NCBI GenBank assembly: GCA_000328365.1
Contig: KB301066.1
Coordinates: forward strand, 112,748-176,747
Origin: Capitella teleta
Lineage: Eukaryota > Annelida > Polychaeta > Capitellidae
DNA: 64,000 bases
Direction of reading: 5' to 3'
The position numbers and the translations under genes are program-made. The stretch's first letter is position 1, and every line of letters starts with the position of its first letter. Below are positions 23,619-34,211 of this stretch, one piece after another. The notes under the pieces are model-generated. The model was given only the letters and a program-made list of their open reading frames with translations. It was not told where the DNA came from and made no database searches.

Positions 23619-24902
23619 TCACATTTCGACGGCGGACGCCGTGCTCTTGCTTTCTTCGCTGCAATAGGACGACGTCCTGGCGACACGGATCTTCAGTCGT
23701 TGCTCATTCGATCGACATCGACATAAACAGAAGAGTTTAGCCTGATGCCTCAGTGACTTCAATCCGTAGATGTAAATGAACGGGTTGATAGCGCTCTTGG
23801 CCAGCAACAGATCCATTGAGATTCGATGCAGGGCTCCCGGCAGTCTACTACGATGGAGGTCAATGGCGTTGACCAGGTATATGGGCAGCCAACAGATGAA
23901 CAGCGAAACGAAGATGAGTACGGTCGTCTTGCTGGCTCTGTCGTAGCTGAGGCGAGACTGGCTGCCCTCCAGTTTGTGTTGCTGGCTCAGAAGGCGGCCC
24001 CGCAAGATGGCGCGGTGCACGGCAACAAAACAGAATCCGATTATGGCGAGTTGCAAGATATGAGTGGATAACATGACGATGAGATAAGAGCTATTGGCGT
24101 TGAGGATTCCCACGGCTAAGGGGCTGCTTGGGTCCCGGTGTTGAGGGGATTTGTAGCAGACAAACCCATTAGGGTAAAAATGCTGTTGTGCTCCCCAGCC
24201 GACGAACCCAGGCAAGAAGAGAATGATGAAGTTGGCCAACCATACAAATATAATGAAACACACGGTATACGCCGCACGGAATATCTTGTTGACGATTTCT
24301 TTGGAGAATCTTGTGATAACGTAGAGGTAAGCGGCGATCAGAACTTTGATGCCCAGAGTTACCGAGGCAATCTCCGCAAATATGAGGTTGAAGGCAACGC
24401 ACAATTGCCACCGGGCATCGAGTTCTTCTCCTCCAAGATCCTCTTGGCCTCTTTCCATGAGAAAATATGTGTATGACGGAATGTATAGCATCGTTACACA
24501 CAAGTCGGTCATGCTCAATGCGCCAACAAGTACATGTAGTGGTCGACGGAAGTTTCTGGATAGAGCGGTGGTCAGTACAACTGCAACGTTCGCCGCAGTA
24601 CCCAGTAGTCCGGCAGCCCACAGGAACGTACCTTCGGCGCTGTGAGAAGCGTCAACCACTGGCGATGACTCGACGCCATTCTCGAACAACCAGTGATGTC
24701 CGTGGATGGGCGCGAAGAATTTCGTCGAACTTTTCTTATTTGAGGAACGGAAAACTTTCCTCTGTTTCGCTGGAGCGGATGTTGACGGCGAGTAGGTTGT
24801 TGACACTTTGAACCTCTTCGTGGCGGGTTCGGTGACGATGATGTTGTCGAGAACCTCGTTCTCCCAGTCCGGGTCATTCAAACAGCCCACCCGAACGGCC
24901 AT
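23619..24902 (-). CDS. Class A (rhodopsin-like) orphan GPCR lacking the DRY arginine
   Basis: Seven membrane segments are visible over about 427 codons. Numbering from a TTG three codons upstream of the ATG: N1.50 in GTAANVAV (N108), D2.50 in SMTDL (D136), Cys 3.25 in WQLC (C171), W4.50 (W224), ECL2 Cys (C252), CWLP in TM6 (340-343) and NPFIY in TM7 (376-380). A Cys-rich FCLCRC tail after helix 8 looks like a palmitoylation site. Counting 25 residues from Cys 3.25 puts Leu196 at position 3.50, so the DRY motif reads Tyr-Leu-Tyr. Class A receptors normally need Arg3.50 for G-protein activation. The N-terminus is unusually long (~90 residues), Lys/Ser/Thr-rich, and begins with hydrophobic residues. 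The start is uncertain because a splice acceptor lies just upstream. It has some resemblance to the GPR84/moody-type group; the ligand is unknown. Confidence 0.9.
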   Translation of the reverse strand: MAVRVGCLNDPDWENEVLDNIIVTEPATKRFKVSTTYSPSTSAPAKQRKVFRSSNKKSSTKFFAPIHGHHWLFENGVESSPVVDASHSAEGTFLWAAGLLGTAANVAVVLTTALSRNFRRPLHVLVGALSMTDLCVTMLYIPSYTYFLMERGQEDLGGEELDARWQLCVAFNLIFAEIASVTLGIKVLIAAYLYVITRFSKEIVNKIFRAAYTVCFIIFVWLANFIILFLPGFVGWGAQQHFYPNGFVCYKSPQHRDPSSPLAVGILNANSSYLIVMLSTHILQLAIIGFCFVAVHRAILRGRLLSQQHKLEGSQSRLSYDRASKTTVLIFVSLFICWLPIYLVNAIDLHRSRLPGALHRISMDLLLAKSAINPFIYIYGLKSLRHQAKLFCLCRCRSNEQRLKIRVARTSSYCSEESKSTASAVEM

Positions 24903-24922
24903 CAACACCAAGAGAACCTGCG

Positions 24923-24945
24923 GATATCAAGTAAATTGACTTATA
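24923..24945 (-). promoter_or_regulatory. Candidate splice acceptor upstream of the GPCR main exon
   Basis: On the minus strand TTTACTTGATATCCGCAG precedes an open frame reading VLLVLMAVRVGC, in phase with the receptor. The hydrophobic VLLVLMAV run resembles the core of a signal peptide whose start would lie in an upstream exon. The annotated ATG may therefore be internal. Confidence 0.4.
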
Positions 24946-25904
24946 GATGAGAATAGCAGCAATCAGGGATTGAATTAATGCGTCGTAATCGATGAAATGA
25001 CATCAGGCATGAGCAATTGTGTTAGCTGGGTTATGAACATTTTCCAGAATGTTTCCCGTGGACGTTGCCTTGTCACACAACACGCAGGGCAATCTAAGGT
25101 CCCTTGGGATTTAATATAGAAAGGAGGCAGTAGCGGGAAGAGATTTTGCATGGAGCCCCTGCTTTGTTAAGCAATCCGTTAACGGGACGGGGAAGGTAGT
25201 GGGCGTTCTCATACGGGCACTCGTTTCTTTGGTTTTTTTTTTGTGTGTGTGGACGTGTGTCTATGCATTCATTAATTTAATATGCCCACTCTCGGATGCA
25301 CCGTCACACGAGGAGCTCGTTAAATCTCGTAGCAAACAGTATCACACAGTTCGTTAGAATTATGCATCTATACGGCATGTACATAACAAACAAAGATCGA
25401 CTGCGTAATATTATGATTAGGCAATTATATATAAAAGTGAGATCTAGAAACCATTACAATGGTCAGGGTTGAATGAAAATTGTATTACATGTATATGATA
25501 TTATTAACACAGCAAAATGACGAAAAGTACTCAAAATAGAAGAAATCAGGGATTTCACGAGAGAACCTATGCAGTGTGCTTGGCTGTTGCTGTTGAATAC
25601 AGCCCATGCGAAATTTTGTGCTGACGAGTATTCTGAGTGAGAATATCAACGAATCAACTTTACAATAAGTCTGTCATCTTCCCCATTAAATCTATGCACA
25701 ATTCTTTCGTGTATACACGAAATAGATAAAAGAAAATAAATTCAATTCGTCCCCTATACAGGGTATTTTAATTGAATTTCCGTATTTCGTTAATGTCTGG
25801 AGGGAGTGGCTTTTCGAACAGCTCGGAAGTAGTGGTCCCAATTCGATCACAAGAGCCACGTCATATCCTGTTCCTATTCATGATTGAGTAAGAACTGGTC
25901 GACG

Positions 25905-26095
25905 AAAGCACTAGCTCAGTGGATATGGCAACTCGGCTCATTCATAAGTTAATGATATTTATCACTTGGCTCTGAGGTGACGGGTGTGGGATGCAGACCC
26001 CTTCTAGAATATCCTAACCGGAGGCAACAAAATTTAAGAATCACTCGCGGGGTTAGTAGAAGCGATCACTCTAGGTTTGTTTGTTTGTTTGTTTT
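25905..26095 (+). repeat. Degenerate tRNA-derived SINE
   Basis: CTAGCTCAGTGG at about 25911-25922 matches a pol III A box. A weak B box (GGGATGCAGACCC) follows at about 25988, and a (TTTG)n tail lies at 26075-26092. The B box has lost its core, so the copy is old. Assignment is tentative. Confidence 0.4.
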
Positions 26096-26726
26096 TTCGC
26101 CACCGAGGCTGTTGTCATGCCCCAAAGGGACATCTCCAGGGCCATACTATGTTGCACGCGGCATACCTTCATCGTCATACCCTTAGCTCGATGTTGCATA
26201 TGTGAGCCAATGTTTGGTTTTACACGGAATTCCACTGAATATATTCTGCATTGTCATACGCGGTGCTTTATCAGGGATACTCGATTCCAAGATTCGGGTA
26301 CCCCAATTTCAGTACGTGACTAACTTGCAACCTTCATTATTATGTAACAAAAGAACTATTCGTATTGTAGCCCACTACCCTCAAGCGCTGATTACCCCAA
26401 ACAGGAACTTGATTAATTTAACAGACAACCATGGTTTCAACCAACCACTCAGGAAAGATCACAAACCCAATTGCCGCAAAAACAAAGGATGCATAGAAAG
26501 TGGAAACTAAACTAATTTTTTTTGCGATATATGAAGTTACAAAGATGACTCACTGATTGGATGTTCATATCGGCAACCACTTAGCTCCTCTGAAGAATTG
26601 CTCATCAGCGTTTGATTGATCGCATCTCGCGTCGCCAATCTTATGCCTTATGAAGCCCCCCAGAGCGACGACCACTTCCCGTTCGGAGTTCTCGGCATTC
26701 GCCACCGGGCGACAGAGGGCGCTGCA

Positions 26727-26785
26727 TGGGATGCTGCTGCTGCTGTTGCTGCTGCTGCTGCCGCTGCCGCTGCTGCTGCCTTCAC
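26727..26785. repeat. CTG/CCG trinucleotide repeat
   Basis: Roughly 18 imperfect CTG units with CCG and TTG interruptions. They read poly-Leu or poly-Ala on one strand and Ser/Gly on the other. The surrounding frames have no other coding evidence. Confidence 0.9.
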
Positions 26786-28960
26786 GCACTCTCGTCCGTT
26801 CATATATGCTGCAACAGATTCCAATCATGAAAACAATGCTCTGCGTTGGCGATAAAATGAAGCAGTGGTAATGTATCGCCAAATTGGGAGAGCATTACGC
26901 TAAGACCAGAGATGGATGAGACAATGTATTATACACCATATGGGAGACTCAAACCGCTAGACGCTTTATCGATATTTCTTTTTTCTCTGAGAATTTCGTT
27001 GATCTCAAATCGAATACAGGTCGCAATCATTGCGCATGCACAAGGCAAACAGTCGGTCTTTTACAAACACGCAGAAGACTTCCGGAGAGTGCATGACTTT
27101 AGTTCTTAGTGCAACATGGGGTTTCCTATCGCTAAGGGAAAACACACACAGAACATGAAAATTAAGAAAAAAAAACAAGAATCGATATTCAGTCTGCTTA
27201 ATAGCTTTAAGCGGCATCACGAAACTGGCATCGTAGCCACGGAAGTCACGATTAGTTCTGAACAAAATGAAATGGAATTCTGATCAGGTATCTACAATGC
27301 TGCATTATAAATGCATTTACAGGCCACGTCTGACCACAACGACAAGGTGATATCATTATCTGTGTGATAAATGAAGCCATTGGTCATCAGCTTTGGATTC
27401 TCATTTCATTGTGAGCCATTGAACATGAGGTCTTCTCGCAACCAAGTAAACCTGTCTTTCTTAAATATGGGTCATTGAGCGGACTTCCTGCAGCCCAATT
27501 TTCTGATGTGGATGCAACCAGTACTTCCGCGGAGCATCACAACGTCGCACAATACTTTGAGCAAGGACAACGCCTTCCAAAATCTTAACCGGCAGGTGTT
27601 TTCATTACATTTACCACCTGTGACATAACCTTTATCAGCAATTTAGCAGGTGTGGCCTTGTGTGCCAATCTGAGGGTGGATTGTTCGGTAATATCAGAGT
27701 CAGATGCTAAGCTGATTAATTGCCGGACAAGGTAACAAGCTGATTGAAGGATATCAGTATGCGATCAGCTTAGTACAGAAATATAAAAGGGACAGTTAAC
27801 CCACTTTTTAAATTATCTTCTAATTACGAGCTCATCCTAAAACATGCAGCATACTTCTTAGATGCAACGTGATGTCCTATTTAGGCCGCCGAGAGATCTG
27901 CCTCTCTCGCTACGAGGTGAGTTAAGAGATGAGTTACTTTCTTAGCAGCACTATTCCCAATATGGATCCTTTGGTCGACAATGGCAACACAAAATCGGCC
28001 ACAAGTATTGTACCGAGAAAAGCCGGGATCGTCCAGTCGGGGTAAATCAAAAGTGAATGTCACTAGAGGCTTCCTAGCCTCATCCTCGAGCGGCTTGCTT
28101 TGATCTGTCGGAAATATGCCGCTCGTCTGGCGTTCATAATCCCATTGGGGATTCGCGAGACATCCCTATCGGTCGATAGACGCCATGTTGCACTCTCGTC
28201 ATAGAAGTCGTTGGTTACCATCGGAATGTTGCACCACGGACCTTGAAAGCCTCAGCAGTGTTATTTTGCATTATAACAAAATTCGAATGAACACATTTAC
28301 TGAAATATAGGAATAGAGAACAAAGAATAGCTATGCAATAAAGTGAAAGAAATGTCAATCTGTAGATGGTGAACTTAAGCTCAGTCAGTTACATTGTATT
28401 AGGAAAATAATCTAACAAAGAAATATTAAAATGCATCAGAAAGAAGATTACGGATGAGTAATGATTTTGGAATTTTGATATATGGTTGATTTTATCGAAT
28501 AATGGTTTACTAGAATTTCTAAATGTGTAGTTGATACCAGATTGCAATGTGGCAGTTCTAATAATAAAGAAAATTGACGAAAATCTCTTTGCAAAGTTAC
28601 TTTTTTTTTCGCGGACCTTTTACTGAGAACGAGAAGCTGAGATGGTGACTTCTGAAAAAAAGTTCATCGATGGATCAATGGATACATTTTGAAAATGTGT
28701 ACTCAACACATTTTGTGCCTGCCATGATATCGTTAGTATCACGAGTTAGTATGTACGAGTAGAAACAACTTGTCAATATGCAGAATTGCCTAAATTAAAT
28801 CTAAGATTTTTTCTGGTGAAGTACGAGTTCAATCATTCCACCATAATTGTCTGTGGACCAGGAGACATATCACCAATGTAACCTTTTCTTAGTGGATTTG
28901 AAAATTACTCAAACTCACAAGCGTACTATTTATTACCTTGGGCAAATCTCAATCTCTATT

Positions 28961-29757
28961 TACTGTAGAACACTAAATTTTCGTTGCGAGATCAATTTTC
29001 GCGATTTTCGCGGTCAGGCTAGACCGCGAAAATTGGATTCCGCGTAAAAAAGTGGGCGATCTGGGCGATCTCTGTGTTGGTGGCAGCACAGCAGGCAGCG
29101 TCAGCCGAATTGACTTCTGCATTGGGGTCAGGCATCTTTCAGCGATTTCGGGGAAGATTTTTGTCGATTTTCTTGAAGTAGCAAAGCATCTTGTCAAGTT
29201 GTTAGAGCATCCGAAGAAGTGTATGATGTTGATCCGATCCTTCTCTTTTATGCAATAACGAATCGCCGAGATCGCCTCGGAGATGAAAACCTATTGGACG
29301 CGGAGGTGACTCCGACTTCAATGTTTGGTAAACATCGAACTCCAAGTGCATGTTTGGCAACAATCAATTCTCTTATCCTTTGATCATCGTTTTTAAGTTT
29401 CAAAGATACCATCATTCGTAATTGTCTACAAAGGGCTGCTGCTTCTTTGATTACGTAATTATTTCAAAGCAGTGCAGACAAACTTTAACCCACCTTATCG
29501 TCAATGCAGGCGTCGGTGATTAGGTGTGAAATCGATGCTGCATGCTATTCGCTCGGCCCCATGACGCAGAAAGGAGAACGGAGAAAGCCCAGCTTTAACG
29601 GGAGAGATGTTCTGTTGCTTTGTTATGGAAGAGAGCTACTATTTCCACATTTTTTTTTCCATCACATCCTTGACCGCGAAAAATTGATTCCGCGAAGTGA
29701 GGCAAACCTGGAAAACCGCGAAATTTGAATTCCGCGTACAAATAGTGTTCTACAGTA
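28961..29757. mobile_element. Non-autonomous TA-flanked DNA element (Tc1/mariner-type MITE)
   Basis: The left end TA-CTGTAGAACACTA and right end TAGTGTTCTACAG-TA form terminal inverted repeats with TA on both sides, as expected for Tc1/mariner integration. A second inverted layer rich in CGCGAAAATTG/TTCCGCG lies just inside both ends (29027-29046 and 29674-29694, plus 29715-29738). The ~790-bp interior has no transposase. Confidence 0.8.
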
Positions 29758-29918
29758 TACCTGGGAGGGAGGGCGCAAGCATCCATGACCGCATCGTTGC
29801 ATAAACGCAAAAAGCTTTCCAGAGACAAAGACGTTTCAAAAGAACGACAAGATAAATTGTGAACATTGTTGGTCACGTTGCTGACACCATTTACCATGTC
29901 ACGCCGACAAAAGAACAA

Positions 29919-30309
29919 GAAATCAGTCTAAGCCTGAAATATAGATATTTTTTTTTAGGGAGAAGGCCGTAACCCAGAAAAGAAAACAAATCCAATAAAA
30001 AAAGATTTCGATAAAAAAAGTTTAAAAAAAAATCGACCTTTGAGTTTATCAGAATCATAACGTAAGTCTCACAACTCACAGCGCCCATTTTATAATAAAT
30101 CAACGCTAGAGAAAACATAACGCACCTAAAGCAAGGATTGGTGCTCTATGAATCGGTAAAAATAATGGCAAATATTGCAAGTAATGAGTAATAATTGTAT
30201 AATAAATCAATGGTGGAACGAACCAGTCTTTCTCGAAATTCTCCCAATATTCAAAAATGACAAGAAAATTTAAAAATGAAAATAATATTGAGATGAAAAA
30301 AAAAACAAA
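29919..30309 (+). repeat. Family C repeat, plus orientation, ending in poly(A)
   Basis: This is the reverse complement of 20946-21475 without its insertion. It starts CAAGAAATCAGTC and ends in A-rich sequence directly followed by the first family-A unit. It therefore behaves as one more poly(A)-ended unit in the same head-to-tail row. Confidence 0.85.
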
Positions 30310-32573
30310 CAAGAATCAATCAGAGATGTGACCAAGGAAAATTTTTAATTAAGCTATTGATGAACATTGATCAAGGAAACATGAACGTTATCGGAGCAAT
30401 ATTAGTTCATGATGCCAAACTCTATGTATCAATTTATGATTTTACAGCAGAATCCCGTAACCAATGAGCTAAATATGCATTTCTACCTGACATGACCTTA
30501 CATTATCATTTAATGTATGATGAAAACTGTTGAAATCCAACAACTACAAGGATTATTAATACTATGGAGAGTCATTGGCTGTGCAGCATCTTCTAATATG
30601 CCAGATGAGCTACCTCAATCTGCATGTTGACAGAAGTTGACATATTTATGGCCGTTACAGGAGTCAGCTAGACTCAGTCCAGTATAAGTGGTATATGCAT
30701 TGAAATCATTATATTGCACGAAGCTAAACCAATTATCATTGCAGTATACCACCAGACAGTCAAAGAATGTTATATTTGGTCAAATGTATTGCAATAGAAG
30801 TTTAATGATTAAACAAATTCAAAATAATAATCAATTATGCAATTAATGCTTTAATTAACGCAATGAACGTAACTTCATTTAAAATCAGGATTTTGTTAAA
30901 AGTGTATGCGTGGCATATACTCTGTGAAATTCAAGACCACAACTTACATAACGATTGAGTTATTGTCATTTAAAAAAGTCATAATTGCTATTATGCAAGA
31001 TTACACAAGAACGGTGCATCTAGGAGCAGGAATACTTCCGTGCTTTATTTCACATATTGATGCACTGAATCATTTGATGCCAGTTACAAGTCGCTAGCAT
31101 TACTAGTCAATGAGTTATTGGCGACCAAATTTTCAACTTTGAAAAATCACTGCGACCTTGACCTTTAACCTTTGACCTTCAAACTTTCAGTGTTAATCCG
31201 TAATAACTTGCTTCATTAATATGTGCAACTTACTAATTGACAGACATGAGCGAATTCAAAATATTCAGTTCCAAACATTGTTTAACGGAATACGGAAGCA
31301 ATGAAATTGGCTAAGTGTTGCCTAATATGTATTCCGACCGAAAACACACAAATATTCCGAATTATCTTATTTCCTTTCAAGACTCGACGGCACACGTTGT
31401 ATGCGACTCAGATAAGGTACACAATTCACAAAATTCGAAATAATCATCAATTTATGCAATTAAATGCTTCAATTACCACAATGACCTTGACCTTGGTGCA
31501 ACCTCATTTAAACTTATAATTTCATAAGATGGCTATACTAGCATCATACTTTGCAAATTTCAATGCCACTACCCGCTTAACAACTGAGATATTTGCATTT
31601 TAAAAAGTCATAATTACTATTATGCAAGATTGCGCAAGAACGGTTTATCTAGGAGCAGAAATACTTCCGAGCTTTATTTCACATATTGATGCACTGAATC
31701 ATTTGATGCCAGTTACAAGTCAATAGCATTACTAGCCAATAAGTTATTAGCAACCGAGTTTTCAACTTAGAAAAGTCACTGCGACCTTGACCTTTAATCT
31801 TTGACCTTCAAACTTTCAGTGTTAATCCGAAATGACTTGCTTCATTTATAAGTGCAACTTACTAATTGACAGACATGAGCAAATTCAAAATATTCAGTAC
31901 CAAAGTTTTTTCAATGAAATATCGAAGCAATGAAATTGAGAGTGTTGCCTAATATGTATTCCACTGAAAACACACAAGTAATTGGAATTATCACATTTCC
32001 TTCTAAGACTCGACAGCACACGTAGTATGCAACTCAGAAAAGTTACAAATTTTACGAAATTCGAAATAATCACCAATTTATGCAATTAAATGCTATAATT
32101 ACCACAATAACCTTGACCTTGATGCAATCTCATTTAAATTTATAATTTCATAAGACGGCTATGTTAGCAATATACTCTGCAAATTTCAATGCCACAACCC
32201 GCTTAACAACCGAGATATTTGCATTTAAAAAAGCCGTAATTACTATTATGCAAGATTACGCAAGAACGGTGCATCTGAAAGCAATAACAGCGCCATTCAT
32301 TGTTGTACATATCAATGCGCTGGATCGATTGATGTATGTTGTAAGACCTTAGCTCAATTAATGAGTGAGCTAGATGCGATCCAATTTGAGAATTTGAAAA
32401 ATCGCTGTGACCTTGACCTTCAACCTTTAACCTACAAATTTAAATCAGACTCGTAGAATGACATGTACTATCAGTGTGTGAAATTTGCTGAATTATACTT
32501 CACGGAGTTCCGCGCAACGGCGCACAAAAAATCGTTCACGGACTTACAGGAAAAAAAAAAAAAAAAAAAAAAA
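30310..32573 (+). repeat. Family A unit 1 (start module, two ~630-bp monomers, end module, poly(A))
   Basis: It starts CAAGAATCAATCAGAGATGT. A ~590-bp start module is followed by monomers with heads at about 30895 and 31526, then an end module (head 32152) finishing CACGGACTTACAGG and 23 A's. Core copies lie at 30996, 31625 and 32251. Half-site arrays lie at 31153-31179, 31782-31808 and about 32410-32436. All frames are broken by stops; it is noncoding. Confidence 0.9.
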
Positions 32574-34211
32574 CAAGAATCAATCAGAGATGTGACAAAG
32601 GAAAATTTTTAATTGAACTAATGATGAACATTGATCAAGGAAACATGAGCGTAATTGCAGCAATATTAGTTCATGATACCAATCTATATTATATGCTTCA
32701 ATTTATGATTTACAGCACAATTGCGCAACCAATGAGTTATATAGATATGCATTTCCATCTGACATGACTTTACAATATCATTTCATGTATAATGAAAACC
32801 AATACAATCCAACAATTACAAGGATTGTCAATACTACAGCATATAGGCTGTGCAGAACTATTCAATTCGCCAAATGGTCTAACTCAGTCTTCATCTTGAC
32901 AGAAGTTGACATATTTATGGCTCTATCAGAGATCAGCTGGGCTCAGCCCAGTAGACTTGCTATGCTCAGTGGACTTATATTGAAATAAGCTATGCCAATA
33001 ATCATTGCAGTATACCACCAGACAGTCAAAGAACGTCATAATTGGCCAAATTTGATGACAATAAAAGTTTAATGATCAAACAAATTCATAATAATAATCA
33101 ATTTTGCAATTAAATGCTTTAATGACCACAATGATCTTGAACTTCAAGCAACTGCATTTGAAATCAGGATTTCGTAAGAGGTGTATGCGTGGCATATATT
33201 CTGCGAATTTCAAGTCCACAACTTACATAACCATAGAGATATCGGCATTTGAAAAAGTCATAATTGCTATTATGCAAGATTACGCAAGAACGGTGCATCT
33301 AGGAGCAGAAATACTACCGAGCTTTATTTTACATATTGATGCACGGAATCATTTGATGTCAGTTACAAGTCGCTAGCATTACTATTCGATGAGTTATTGG
33401 CGATCAAGTTTTCAACTAAGAAAAATCACTGCGACCTTGACCTTTAACCTTTGACCTTCAAACTTTCAGTGTTAATTCGAAATAACTTGCTTCATTAATG
33501 AGTGCAACTTACTAATTGACAGACATGAGCGAATTCAACATAATCAGTACCAAACTTTGTTCAACTGAATACGGAAGCAATGAAATTGGCTAAGTGTTGC
33601 CTAATATGTGTTTCGCTTGAAAACACACTAATATTCTGAATTATCACATTTCCTTCTAAGACTCGACAGCACACGTTGTATGCAACTCAAAAAAGTTACA
33701 AAATTTACGAAATTCGAAATAATCATCAATTTATCCAATTAAATGCTTTAATTACCACAATGACCTTGACCTTAGCGCAACCTCAATTAAACTTATAATT
33801 ACATAAAATGGCTATGCTAGCAATATACTCTGCAAATTTCAATGCCACAACCCGCTTAACAACCAAGATATTTGCATTTAAAAAAGTCGTAATTACTATT
33901 ATGCCAGATTACGCAAGAACGGTGCATCTGAGAGCAGTAACAGCGCCATGCATTGTTGTACATATTAACGCGCTGGATCGATTGATGTATGTTGCAAGAC
34001 CCCAGCTTAATTAATGAGTGAGCTAGAAGCGGTCCAATTTGAGATTTTGAAAAATCGCTGTGACCTTGACCTTCGACCTTTAACCTTCAAATTCGAATCA
34101 GACCCGCAGAATGACATGTACTATCAATGTGTGAAATTTGCTGAATTATACCTCACGGAGCTCTGCGCAACGGCGCATAAAATATCGTTCACAGACTTAC
34201 AAAAAAAAAAA
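32574..34211 (+). repeat. Family A unit 2 (one monomer)
   Basis: It has the same start (CAAGAATCAATCAGAG) directly after the preceding poly(A), one monomer (head about 33170, core 33275), an end module (head about 33806, core variant 33904) and an 11-A tail. Its first ~530 bp are nearly identical to 59061-59600. Confidence 0.9.

Larger units (their letters stand above)
24946..28960. other. Intergenic, no gene recognised
   Basis: Upstream flank of the GPCR main exon. It holds a degenerate tRNA-type SINE (25905-26095) and a CTG/CCG repeat (26727-26785). A moderately GC-rich stretch at about 27870-28230 (GCCTCATCCTCGAGCGGC, GCCATGTTGC) could be an exon or promoter, but I cannot support either. 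Small open frames here show no motifs. Confidence 0.45.

Noticed and set aside
26565-26882. Poly-Ala/poly-Ser reading frames over the CTG repeat
   Set aside because: Frames are open because of the trinucleotide repeat; nothing on either side looks coding.
32161-32352. Small repeated ORFs (MLAIYSANFNATTRL type) in many family-A copies
   Set aside because: The same peptide recurs only because the DNA repeats; stops and shifts differ between copies and codon positions show no constraint by eye.
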